DNA of 64,000 nt from Takifugu bimaculatus (taxonomy: Eukaryota; Chordata; Actinopteri; Tetraodontiformes; Tetraodontidae), in assembly GCA_004026145.2 (NCBI GenBank), contig CP034984.1, forward strand, positions 1,833,946 through 1,897,945, in the 5' to 3' direction. Both the position numbers and the translations under genes were made by a program. The first letter of the stretch is position 1, and each line of letters begins with the position of its first letter. Shown one piece after another: positions 37,269 through 49,539 of this stretch. Under the pieces are notes generated by a model. That model ran no database searches and had not been told where the DNA came from. It saw nothing but the letters and a program-made list of their open reading frames with translations.

Positions 37269-38577
37269 AACATTCCACTGTATTCAGGCAAATCCCCCAA
37301 ATGTAGTTCCAGCCAAGTCTTGTCTCACGTCCAGTTGACAGTTTCTTCTATCTTAATGTTCCCATCTGGCTCAGCGGCTCATGTCGCCATATGCAACGCA
37401 ATATGTTAAATCTAGAGTTAAACACCAAATGTGTTTGATGAAGGAGATGGGTACAGACAAAGTGTCGCTGCCTTTGAATTAAATAAATCAGTACTTGAGG
37501 TTTAATTAGGAGGTTTTATATAATTCTGCCAGTCCAAATGAGGCAAATATTTTCAATTGCTAGAAAAATACTGTAATTGGTTCTCTTCCAGTCAGGGTAA
37601 TGCTTCTTTTAGGATTTAAATCATTTTGTTCTATGTGTCAGCATCCTGTATGTGACAAATATGCAAACAACCCAGCCAGGCAGATGTTGGACCACCCAGT
37701 TGTGGGGCAAAACTCTGGTCACGGAGGATAAAGGCTCGTGTGTTTTGCCAGATGGTCTGTCAGAGGTTTTCAGGGGAATATCCAGAACAGCCCAGATAGA
37801 CATCCGCAGTTCTGAACCGTGCTGGAACACATCGTGTCCCCTTTATGTCATCTGCAGATAAAAATCTTCTGTGAGAGAGAACTATCAAAAGAAAAACTAC
37901 AAAAGAGAAGAAAGTAAGAGATCAAGGTGAAATTTATTTCTACACACCGTCACACACCGAGTTCTTATGTGCTCTCAGGTTCTGTCCAAAGCAAGTCACC
38001 AGTACACAAACCCACACCTTCTCCGTGACCTTTCAAACCAACAGAAAGGACCGTCACCTGTGACGAGCCACTAATATTCCAGGAAGATTCCTGCCTCTTG
38101 CCAGGTGACACCCATCTGACCCTGGTTGGGGTTAATAGACAGTAAAGAACTGTACAATCTATACGAATATAAAGCACTCTTTCATCTCCGCTTGGCTTGG
38201 CCTGCGTACTTTCACTTTTCATTCAGCGTGGCCCATTTGCCCTCCTCCCTTTGTTCTCCTCTGCGCCACCCATAATGCTGTTCTACTGTTAACCTCAGCA
38301 GCATGAATAATTCACTGTACCAATCCTTGTTCTGTCCTGACCCACCTCCTCTTCCCCGCCCACCTGGGACATTTTATACACTCCTGCAGGAGTTTCACCC
38401 AGGATTTCCTGTCTCCCCAGCACCACCTCCACCCATCAAATATTGAGCCACAGTGGCTGGAGGAGCAGGGTCGTGGGTTTCAGTCACTGTCACAGTCACT
38501 GAGGTGTCTACCTCATGCTCCGCACGTCTGAGCTGTCTTTACACATAAGAAACGAGCAGGAGATAGATGGGAGGGTT

Positions 38578-38588
38578 GGGGGGGGGGG
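38578..38588. repeat. Poly-G tract
   Basis: Eleven consecutive G. Confidence 0.85.
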
Positions 38589-41500
38589 CTCTAAAACACC
38601 TTGTCAGAGGGCTCAGATCATCACAGGGACGAGAGCTTCACTGCCGACCTGCTGCTGTGGAAGCTGAAACACGATCGCAAGCTCAAGCCTCTAAAATGTT
38701 AATAAAATACCAAAACCCACTCTGCTGAGGTGCAACAAGAAATCTAATCGTATCCTCCTTCTTTCCCCTGTGTCTTATGGCTTATTGACGTTGTCCAGAC
38801 CCTGTCCTCTCTGGACGGGTCAGAGGGGCAGACCCTCTGGGCCCTGCAGGACCAGCGGGGTCTCTCATCACATATTTGCTCCCAGCAAGGGAAGCACAAA
38901 CGGCTGAAATATGACACACTCTGCGTCTGAGTGTTTTGTGTATCAGCGTCCTGTCGGTGGTCGATATGCTTGTCATTCAGGATGATGTGGAGGATAACGG
39001 GGAGTGTGTGTATGCGGCTGGATGTGTTCCACATCCACACACACATCCGACGGCAAAGCATCAGATTTTGTCACCTGTGACAATGTTCGATAGAAACTTT
39101 CTTCCTCTGACTTTTCCCACTGTTGTGAGGTCCATTTTGTGCAGGGCCGCTGTGCAATTAGCTGTCTGCTCAGTCGTGTCAGGCGGGGGGGCCTCCCAGT
39201 GCACTGGCCTGTGTTTTCCTGTGCCCCTGTCTGTGTTTAGGTCTCCAAATCCCCCTGACATATGAAGGCGAGCTGGCGAGCGGCTCACATGGAGCCCGAC
39301 CCCTGCTGCATAACATCTGTGGCCTCTCGGCCCACACATGTGACACACTGACCCCATGTTGTTGCCCTTTCCTGGAAATTCTTTCATGAGGGCAGCTTTC
39401 ACCACCTAACCTGGTGTTTGGAGAGATGGAACCAACTACCACTACGGCCTGAGCCCAGACAGGGAAGGGAACTACGGGTCAAGTGAAGGTTACTGGTGAC
39501 AGCACCATCTCGAGTGTGTCTCCTCAAGCTCTCAGCCTGAGCGTCGGGTTTGAGCCGTTGATAAATGCCTCGGAACATCGTTGGGAACGTTTAAGACCAG
39601 GTCACCTTCACTCGAGAGCTTCCTGATATTTCCACTGCAGCACTCCGATGCTGGTATTGATTCCTATTTTAAGTCCCTTTTGATGAGATAATGGTTTACA
39701 TTCCTGATCATAAATGTCTAATAACCTTAAATGATGAGGATTAAGCTGGCTGTTCCCACCTAAAGCTTGTCAGATTTTTTTTCCTGTGCAAACAGATCCA
39801 TAAATGGTCACGTGTTTGTTCCAGACTGAGCTGTAATCAGCGCAGGATTGGCTTTTATTAAAGAGTTATAATGAGTAAGAGTCACCATGACCCAGCCAAC
39901 CTATTGATTACCTATAAAAGCCACTCAGTAGAGATGTCTCCTGATCTATAGATAATGCCCTGCATATGGAATCTCAGCTTAGCTCACCTATCTCAAATAA
40001 AGCACTGTTCTTTGAAATGAGATGTAGGAGAGTTGGGTATTCTCCACATATATGCTCAATAATAGTCAATAATGTATCATTGCGGTAAATGAAACAATGC
40101 AGTAGTGCAGTAATACACACCGGAAAGAGCATTCTTTGTGGCTACTGACTGAAAATGTAGTTAAATAGACAGACTTTCCTTTTATTTAGTGTTTTGGAAA
40201 CACAGCCCTCACCACTGAAACCAGCTATCAAGGAGACGATCAGCTCCAGTACTGGAGTGGTAATAAAATGGCGTTTTAGTCTGAGCATCAAGGTGCACTC
40301 AGCACACCGCTGACGGGGCCTATCAATCATGTCTCACTTGCTCAGACAATACGTCCCATACATTATATACAGTAGAGTTTTTTTCTTTTTTTCTGACAGC
40401 TAATTTGTGGCTAACACTAATGCGAAACGTGTGCCCTGATCAGAATACGTCCGTGTTTTTGATCGATTTAGTCAAATTGGAATTTTCTCACATATTGCCT
40501 CCATACATGCTATTCCTGGGAGCGCCATAAACCATAGGTGGGAACACGATAGCGCCGCAGCACCATAGGGAGCGGACAGAAAACATATAGCATGCATAAG
40601 TACAGCCAGGTTCAGAGGTTCCCACGAGGCTGGAGGGTTGTTGCTGAGATTGAGGAGTCACCTCATCACCGGTGATCCGTGCAGGTCGACGCGGCATTGC
40701 ACACATGCACACGCGCGTGGAGGTCTCTGACAGTTCATTTCAATGCAAATAAGCGTTCACCCCTCTTATGGGAGGAGAGCTAGGCACTCTGCATTTTCTC
40801 TCTTTATCATAAGAGCATCTTGATCATACAGTGAGCTCTCAGGCAAAACCAGGCAGCCATAAATGGATACAACATGTTGTTTGCTGGAACCGATTTATTG
40901 AGTTTTATGTTAAGTACCAGGCCGTTTTTGTCCTGGTTGTTGTATATGCTCTTTGTTCATGCAGAACGATGCAGTTGCTTTCATGGGGAGTGATGTGCAT
41001 TTACATTAAGTTAAATGTACTGTGTGATTTCATTGTTTAGCCACACCGTCTGAACGAGCGGTGACCGGGGATGTGAAACCGACCCAAATACATCAAGATG
41101 AGATGAGGTTTCTTTTTTTTTTACTGCTTTTTCCCAGCCTTCATCGACAGGCCTGTCAATGAACCGACTCACCTCTCACACGCATTCCCTCTGCGACGTG
41201 TAGCGTGGGTTAGCCGCCATGAGCCTAGCATGTTTTTGCACATGCTAAAGGCATTCAGTGCGCGAGTGTGTCGAGGTCAAATGTGAGGAAGCGTCTCCCA
41301 GGGAGACAGGCAGTGGCCCCTGAGGGCTGATGCTCTGTGACACCTCGGTCCTTCAGCCTGATTAGTCTTCTCTTTGATGTAGCAGCATCTATTATGGCTG
41401 TTTTGTGGAAGACACTTGCCAGTCAAATAAGGTTTGATTTAAAATCTCTCTGATCTGCAGCTCAGACCTGCTGCTCGCTTGGAAGCTGCAGAAATTTGGG

Positions 41501-42333
41501 ATTTTAGAAAATATGACGAAAGATATTTCTCCTCTGTCCATCTTCCTTTCATCTCTGATATTTTCTGTATTTTTTCATGATCTCAGTCATGTACAACAGC
41601 ACTCAAAGGTCTCATAAATGGATTAAATATGAACGATGAGGGCAAAAGCATAGTTCACATCTTACTCTTGTAAAGTTGTCAAAATGGCTCCAGTGCACGT
41701 TGTGTCACAACACTGAACACGCGTGCCATCCACATTTCACAGAACATAACCTGCACAGACAGGAAAGGCTGCGACAAAATACCTTTAGTTTATCTCATTC
41801 TGAGTCCCATTCACCTGAATACATGCCACGTTTGGCGGTTTCTCCTTTCAGTGAGAGAGAAAAATAAATGCTATTAGAGACACAAGTGCTTTCTCAAGGT
41901 TTAATCACTGGCTGCATTTTAATGACTGGGAGATTTGTTCCCGTCAAAATATTGAACATTTCGTTACCACTGTGTGGGAACAAAATATAAGCGTTAAATA
42001 ACCGAAACACAACAAATCCGAGACATGTGAGGGATATTTATGCAGATATAAGGGAGTTTGAATTAATTGTGCTTTTTTGTTCTCACGTCAAAAGCTACAG
42101 TGGCTCCTGTTGACAGCAGAGAAGAGGCAGAGACGAGGTGGGAAAACAGGGATGAAAAGTTCCAAGCTGCTTTTCCTGCCCGGGAGACAGAAGTGTGTAT
42201 GGGTTTGTTCGTGCACGCATGTGTGCACGCTTCCTCGCAGCTCTGTGAGTTCCACGGTTGTAGAAAACATTTTGCAAGATCAAAGTGCTAAACACTACTG
42301 AAGACCAGAGACGAGCCGAGCCACTCACTCACC

Positions 42334-42349
42334 CTCTCTCTCTCTCTCT

Positions 42350-42398
<49 letters not shown>
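42334..42398. repeat. Compound (CT)n-(AC)n microsatellite
   Basis: CT repeats (42334-42350) run directly into an uninterrupted AC array (42352-42398). Confidence 0.97.
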
Positions 42399-42401
<3 letters not shown>

Positions 42402-42940
42402 CCAGTTCGCCCAGCCTCTTTCCTGCATATCTCCAGGGATTTTACAACACTGAAGTCACCCAGACATCCTACCTGAAATAGGCTGCCACCAGCTTGTGAG
42501 ATAAGGCGGATGTAGTGGGAGCCCCTCAGCTCTCGGCAGCAGCGGTAGCAGCAGCATGGTATCAGCTGGACCGCAGCCATGCCACACTCCCCCCCCCCCT
42601 ATCTCCCTTCCCTCCCCCCAGGTGCTCTTTGACAGAAATAATTGAGGTAGGGAGGTGGTGGGAGGTTAATGAAGCACTCCCAACACAAGGCTGACCTTTC
42701 CCCAGCCCCTGCGCAAATCATCGCAGCACAGTTTTTTGGACATTTTTAAATGAAAGCCTTTAAATAATTTATCTAACTATAGTTCCCGCAAGGCCCTTCA
42801 TTAGAGATTGGCCGTGACATTTCGCTCCTCCCCACAGACTCTCACGCTTTCGGGGCCTCACATCCCGCCCAAGAATATCGCTGTTGCTGTAGTTTTCTCT
42901 TTCGCCTTTGTCTATCGTCTGCTACGTCCTGGTGTCTGTG

Positions 42941-42941
<1 letters not shown>

Positions 42942-43010
<69 letters not shown>
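42942..43010. repeat. Long (CA)n microsatellite
   Basis: About 34 uninterrupted CA units, the longest array in the window. It is followed by a pyrimidine-rich stretch. Confidence 0.98.
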
Positions 43011-43012
<2 letters not shown>

Positions 43013-43168
43013 TCTCCCACTTTGTCTCCTTTCTCCTCTCTCTCTCCAACATTAGCGACATTAAATATTGATCTGGAGCATATCTCACACGAGGCTGTGA
43101 AATGACAGACAGGCGTCACAGCATGAGATGGGATTCTGTCAGGCTGTAGAGGAAATGGAGCTTATTAC

Positions 43169-43198
43169 CACACACACACACGCACACGCACACACACA
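43169..43198. repeat. (CA)n microsatellite with CG interruptions
   Basis: CA repeats interrupted by cgcacacg. Confidence 0.93.
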
Positions 43199-43910
43199 TG
43201 CACTCACTGCAGGCTAGCTCATCAAATTAACTGCACTAACAGCCCCGTGTCCACCATCTCTCCTGTATTATCCTGTCATACGAGTCAGTGTTTAACTGTG
43301 CTTCAATACACAATAACCTGCAGTTTGACATTTTTATTTGGATAAGTTATTTTTCTTCAACCAGCTTGTAGCTGATGAGGTAAAAAGACAGTTTAAGAAA
43401 GGAAATCTTTGCTTTAACAAACAGATACGCTACAAATGAGCGCGGAGCGCGGCCGGGCTGACATAAATCAGCCGCCACAAAGTCCCACTTTCACTGGGTG
43501 GATAAGTGTGAGGGACAAAACAAACCAGATCAGATATATTCAGGGGAGAGTGCTGTCATCTCACATGAAATGCAATTCATCAGGCCCCATTTGCTGATGA
43601 AACGGAGAAAAATGAGACGCGACAACCGTTCAAGTCATACAATATTGGTATCAGCGGAGTTTTTTTTGTCCTGATGCAGCGTGTGAGGTTCTGCAGAAGC
43701 CCGTCCTCCCCTGGGAGCTGCAGCAACAAGGCAATACTTGTCTCAATCACTTCGGAATCTTCCAAAATTACATTCTAAATTTGGCCCAGACCGCATTACT
43801 CTCTGACCGGGACGTTTTGCCGTCACAATTGGAGAAGAAAATAGGCATCCAGTTGTCCATTTTGACCTCCTGCGCATCTTATTTTTACTTTTCAAAAGTG
43901 ATGACTGTCT

Positions 43911-44014
43911 AAATTGTGTTATTGTCACTCAAGAACTATTTCGTAGCTTCATGAATATAACATTTAAAGATTAGAGTACATCTAATCTTTCTTGGAGTGA
44001 CAATAACACATTTG
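43911..44014. repeat. Interrupted inverted repeat (hairpin / candidate MITE-like element)
   Basis: The left arm tgtgttattgtcactcaaga (from 43915) is the reverse complement of the right arm ending at 44010 (tcttggagtgacaataacac), apart from one extra base. Pairing extends to about 43911 and 44014 with a one-base bulge. A second perfect pair, aaagattag (43966-43974) and ctaatcttt (43982-43990), lies inside and is continuous with the right arm. The simplest reading is a long near-perfect palindrome whose left arm has gained about 30 bp (43936-43965). No coding potential is seen. It could be a MITE or foldback relic, or a structured RNA within the intron. Confidence 0.7.
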
Positions 44015-45293
44015 CTTCCCCTCATGACGCCAGTGCGTTTTCTCTTTTGTGCTCATGATCATGACATCACAGCCTGAGCTTCATGAATCCATTGTTTATT
44101 TCATTAGTCAGGAAGCACTTTTACTCCCTTCACCCCTGTGGCTAACATTTAGCTCCCTGTTCTCTCACCCTTTCCAACTCTCTGGTGCTCGGACGTTTTA
44201 CGATTAAGTGGAGAACGAGGGCAGATTTACGGTGCTGTCTGGAGCAGAGCTGGTTTACAGCGCGCACTGTGAGCTGGATTCGCTTTCAGTGCAGCAGGGA
44301 GCACTGAAAGAGAGGCGGAGGATGATCTGCGGAGGACAGCTCGTGCTGTTGAGGATGCAGACTGCGATATCAGGAAAGAAAGGCTTCATTAAGTCCCAAG
44401 GTCTATGGCCCTTGGCTTTAGCGACGAGGATGCTCGTCTAGCAAGATTGCTGTTCTTGCTTATTTTACAGCTTATTTTTTATTTTCTTTCAGCTTCTGTC
44501 TGGTCCTTAGTGCTTATTCTTCCTTTCGCTGTCTTCATGCATTAGCTGCTGCTTGTTTATCACTCTCTCCCCCTCTGTCTCCCTCACCAGTTGACATCCT
44601 CCCCGTAGCTATTGGTTTATTTAGCACAATGGCAGCCTGACATATGACGGCTGTTGCCTTTTGTTCTTCTTCGAGTTGCCCCTCGCAGAAATAATTTACT
44701 ATTTTGTTAACTGGTTGATTTAAAGTGGGTTAATCTCTTTATGGGGGGGATTCTGGGGCTGAATTTGTCACTAAGTGTTTGCTAATGAATCATGCTTGTT
44801 TCTTTGCCATGTGAAATGTGACATTTTAAATGTGGGTGTGAGACTAATTTCAACCCTGCGAGGGTCCTCAAGGACTAAGCTGCTTTTGACCTGATAAGCT
44901 TATTAAAATTCTACACTAATTACAACAGGCCAAGTTTTGCTGACAGTAGATGAGAACAACAGGTCCCAGGAGCAGCTGGAGGAGGAGAGGAGGGTAGGAA
45001 GATGCCTGTCAGTGAGAGAGACTGACTAGCATGACTGAGTGGATGAACAAAGCACTCTTGAAAGGGAGGAATAAGAGGGAACATGCGGTTCTGCGGTGCC
45101 GTTAACCTACTTACAGGTAGGAGCATACTAGCTCAAAATGAAAGACAACAGAGCAAAAGGGAGTTTGTGTGCGTGTCTCCTCTCTATGACGGGCTCAGAG
45201 CTTGCAGGGCTCATGCTGTTTCACCTCATAACCCACTTCACAGAGGACATCCTCGCAGAGACACAGTGTGACTCCGGACTTGTGTAGCACTCC

Positions 45294-46343
45294 GGACTTG
45301 ATTTTCACTGTGCGACAAGTGTAGGGAGCAACACAAGGACCTCTGCATCACCTTCACTGACCCGAGCAAGGCCTTTGGTAGAGTTTTGGGAAATCCTCTG
45401 GGTCATACGAAAGAAATTGCTCAGCATCCTTCACAGTGGCGTGCAGGCCTGTGTACTCGTTGCTGGCCAGCAATCTCCCTCTCTCCCAGTGAGTGTTAGT
45501 GTAAAGCAGGGCGTTGTACTCGCCCCTGTGATCTTCATCCTTTTCCTGATGGCCAGCCACACTAATTTTCCAGTCATCAAGGAAGACAGTGGTGCACACA
45601 AGGTGTGTACACTAATGGTCTACAAGTCAGTAACATCCGTGAGCGGCAATGTGCAGATGATCGTATACTCCCGACACAGCACAGGTGCAATGCTACATAG
45701 CCTGGTTGCTGTTTACCTGGTCATTAAAGCTAGTTTTCACCACCCCAAATCTGAGCTGGTGATGAATATTAGGTGTCCACCCACTGTCCCGTCCGTGGTC
45801 CGTGTCAATGGTGCACCACCTAAAGCTGTCAGACAGTTCTGTTACTTTGGCCCGCTTCAACCTCGTCTCTACCTTTAGGCTGCACTCTCGCAAAAAGAGC
45901 CACCTGAGAACAAAAACGGAAGTCGCGTTCTGCCAGTCTGTGTGAGCACACTGCTGTGGAGCAGAGGCCTGGTTTATCATCCTCGCCATCATCCTTTATC
46001 ATCCTCGCCATCCCCTGGTAGGAGCTGGTAGAATCACATTCCCCACAGCAACGTCCTCCAACATGCTGACTCTATTGGAATGAAAGCTACCCTGGTGCAC
46101 AGGCAACTTCAAAGGGTCGGCCACATCCACCTGTTGCCCCATCAGGTGCATTATGGACAACTGCCATCAGCCAGTAGAAGGCCTGGTGGACCAGAGCTGC
46201 ACTACAAAGACCACCTGAAAGAGACTCCTGGAGTCAGCTGTGGAATATCTGTGGCACACTTTATTCCACAAGGGGCTCACACACCCAACCCATCACAACA
46301 GAGGGACGCTACGCCATCAACGATGGACCCGATGATCACCTAA
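45294..46343 (+). mobile_element. Degenerate non-LTR retrotransposon (RTE-like LINE), reverse transcriptase to C-terminus
   Basis: The plus strand carries a 5'-truncated LINE. It opens with DLIFTVRQ (45294-45317) and CREQHKDLCITFTDPSKAF, the usual CREQHxDLYxxFxDLTKAFD region. After a frameshift at about 45375 a 167-codon frame runs on through FWEIL, GVQACVLVAGQQSPSLPVSV and VKQGVVLAPVIF. The catalytic YxDD block is not preserved. VRVNGAPPKAVRQFCYFG matches the downstream VDGxxLxxVExFCYLG segment, and CGAEAW follows near 45960. A third frame from about 46031 reads NHIPHSNVLQHADSIGMKA and then RQLQRVGHIHLLP, corresponding to the QLRWxGHVxRM motif. It stops at 46341-46343, followed by a GT array. 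The RTE label is tentative. It is non-functional. Confidence 0.82.
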
Positions 46344-46351
46344 GCAATGGC

Positions 46352-46390
46352 TGCACACAAGTGTGTGCACGTGTGTGTGTGTGTGTGTGT
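46352..46390. repeat. (GT)n microsatellite with small inverted repeat at LINE 3' end
   Basis: A perfect inverted repeat, tgcacaca (46352-46359) and tgtgtgca (46362-46369), leads into GT units to 46390. It begins nine bases after the last codon of the RTE-like LINE, so it may derive from the element's repetitive 3' tail. Confidence 0.85.
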
Positions 46391-46524
46391 ATAAAAGAGA
46401 GGGAGAGATTGTGAATTAGCCTGCTGCTGAACATTTTCTGTGACTTGTCGGGGCTAAACTGAGGGCAGCAGGGAGTGGGGCCCAATATGTCAGAATCTCC
46501 CTGGCAACCAATCCTTCAGCTGCC

Positions 46525-46536
46525 CACACACACACG

Positions 46537-46576
<40 letters not shown>
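46525..46576. repeat. (CA)n microsatellite
   Basis: CA array with two CG interruptions near its start. Confidence 0.96.
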
Positions 46577-46577
<1 letters not shown>

Positions 46578-47648
46578 CACTGTGTTGTTTGCATCACTGC
46601 TTAGATTAAATCTCAGACATATTTCTACAACAAAGGTAACAGGTCTCTCCTCTTTTATCATATGTTGCAGACCAGCCCAGCTCCCTGTTCACCCTCCTTT
46701 TCACCCACCATCAGACTCTTGTTTTCTGCCCTTTCAGTTCTCTCATTTCTTCCATGAAACTGGCCTCAGTGCCACTGTCCTCAGAAATATGCACGCGTCC
46801 TTTCAGCATGTGTGTTTCATCTGTGTATTTCCACTGGGGCTTGCATACGGACGTTTGCGTTAACGTGCTGTCTGTGAGAGGATCAGTACCCCCCGGGGAG
46901 GTCAAAAGCACTCACAGGGCACCCGTGGGCTGCAACCTCCATCACTCCCTCCTGTTTCCCATCTCCCCTCACACTGCTGGTGAGTGTGAAATGGAATTAC
47001 CAGCGTACCTCGATTTGTTCTCTGTGTCAATATGAAACATCCCTCTAATCCCGCTGCAGAGCCGTGGTGAGGCACTGAGTAACTCCACGCCACCATTGTC
47101 TAAAGCCACCAGAGCCAGAGGCCTTGTTCATTAGCCGAGCTTTTCTAGGCAGACGTCCGTGGAGCCAAGGGCTGCGTGTGTGATTCTGGAATGTTTACAC
47201 GTCTCCTTATTGTATCGGTGTGTGCTCGTGTTCTCATTTGTATGTGTTTGTTGTGAATGGAGACATAACACGAGCGCCTCAAGTGTGTGTTTGTGTGTGT
47301 GCTGCCAGTGGGTGTGCAGAACAGAGATGAGTGGGCTGGCCCGTGGCACACGCCTGCACCCTGGGACCTGTAGCGGCTGGCGCCAGCAGTCTTTGGCACT
47401 GATTAGTCCCCCCTCCTCTAAAGGCTGAGCCCCTCAGGAGACGTGATGGCAGATGTGTGTGAACGCCTGTTCCTCAGGCGAAACCGCGATGCCACTTGTG
47501 CGATTTTGCATTCTAATCAAATTGTTTAAGTGTCTGTGGTCTTTCTGGAATGTGTGCGACATGTGATGAGCAGCGTGTCCTTGCAAGGACAGGAGCAGGA
47601 CCATTTCCTCCACTGGGATGGAGCTTAATTAGCCTGGCTGTTTCACTA

Positions 47649-47664
47649 CCCCCCCCCCCCCCCC
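47649..47664. repeat. Poly-C tract
   Basis: Sixteen consecutive C followed by a pyrimidine-rich stretch. Confidence 0.88.
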
Positions 47665-48519
47665 TTCCCCTACTGTAGCGCTGCTTCCACCTACCTGGCC
47701 TACCCGCTGTCCTTCTGTCTGTGCTCTCTCTCTGTCCACCCATCACACACTCAACCGTCCCTCCTAATTTGGACACAGCAAAGGAATCGATCGGCGGTCT
47801 CATGCTCTCAGCTCCAATCTCCTCCTATTTATTATTCTCTGGAACACTCACGCTGATGGGCCCCCGGAGGGTCGCGTCATGCCGCGGCTAACGCGCTGAT
47901 GTCAGGCACTGATGCATTATCACAGCACCACGGAAGAGCGTGCAAACCCGGCCACATGTAGCTCACAATAACACAGGCCTCATACATTATGGATGCATAC
48001 AGGCCGGAGCAAGATGGAGTCACAGATGCACGATAATTTAAGCAAACAGACACAGCGTGACGAGCTGGGGGAACCTGCTCTGATTCAGCAGATTATGTGC
48101 ACAGCTGACATTTCCTCCGCGGGAATGACGGTGCAGTTTTTGCTCAGAGCTGGAAGGTCAGGTGCCCAGAACCAAGGAGGGAAAATATTAAAGAATTTGT
48201 TGGGCCAAAGATTTGTGACACTGATAGTTCGACATTCATCCATGCTGCTCAGAAAGAAAATGGAAGGTTCAGGAAGTTCTTTTTAGGCTTCTTTAAATTT
48301 TTATAGGTTTAGCCTCATTGTCTTTTCAATATCTCTGACGACAGACTGTTTAAAGACAACATGTGAAGCTACTCCTCCTGCTCCGAGGCCTGTGTAGAGC
48401 AGCCTCTTGAACATATTCAGCACTTTTAATGTTCAGATTTTCATTCGCATTAACCACCGTTGAAAATTTACAGCTAAAAAAATCACAAGTGTGTCACCAT
48501 CTGTCCAACACCCCCCCCT

Positions 48520-48520
<1 letters not shown>

Positions 48521-48583
<63 letters not shown>
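48521..48583. repeat. (CA)n microsatellite
   Basis: About 31 uninterrupted CA units, preceded by a C8 tract. Confidence 0.98.
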
Positions 48584-48587
<4 letters not shown>

Positions 48588-49510
48588 GATGAGTGCCGTT
48601 GTTCTTTTTTATTTACAGCCCTTCTTTGACTCAGCTGCAGCTTCCAATTTAAGCACCTCCGTGACTCTCAGTAATTTTAGGGAGCTGAACGAACAGTGTT
48701 TGCAGGTTTGATGGTTTGAGATTAGTTAAACCCCGAGCAACCATGGCGGCTTCCAGGCGGTTGGTTGACTCTATCTACAAGGCAGATTCCATCAACAATG
48801 CAAATATTACCCAAATCTTAATATTGCGCTTTCATTTCTCTTTATTTTTCCTTCTCTACAGCACAAAACAGGGCAGACTCATAGCAGCGCCCTGCCAGTA
48901 AGATTAAAAATAAGCCCTAAATGTTGCTTCTTTAATACGGTAACAGTTCCTAATCTGTTTTAAGTGATTTCCCTCCCTTTAAACGCTGGCCATCTTGACT
49001 TTACTTGAAGTCTGAATCCCGATAGCTACCTTTCATCAGCTAAAGTCTCCCTCAGATGTAGGCTTTTCTGATGTTGCGTTTGACTGAGGAACTGAGGTGA
49101 ATGATGATGACAGGGAAACGCAGGGCCTGTGTTGCTTTTAAAGTCTGCATATTAAAGACAAAACCCACCTGAATGAAATCTGCCTGTCCATGTAAGGAAC
49201 ACAGAAGATTAGAGGGGGAAATGAATGGATCTGATATAGGTGGCACCATTCAAGTCATAATCTCACACAACAACCAGAGGAGTTTTAACTCGTAAATAAG
49301 CCAACAAAAAAACTGTTTCAGTCTGTTTAATCACATTAATTAGAGCAGCAGAGCCTCAGATGGACCTCGTCTCTGCAGCTTCCTACAGGAAAGATGTTCA
49401 ATGTTTCATCTGTCTGGCTTTGATTTTATTAGACATCAGTTTAAGAAAAAAAGATGGACTTCTTGAAAGTCACTTTTGAAAGGTGGTCACAGATGAAGTG
49501 ATTGGTTTCA

Positions 49511-49539
49511 AACACACACACACACACACGCACGCACGT
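49511..49539. repeat. (AC)n microsatellite
   Basis: A short AC array ending in cgcacgcacg. Confidence 0.92.
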
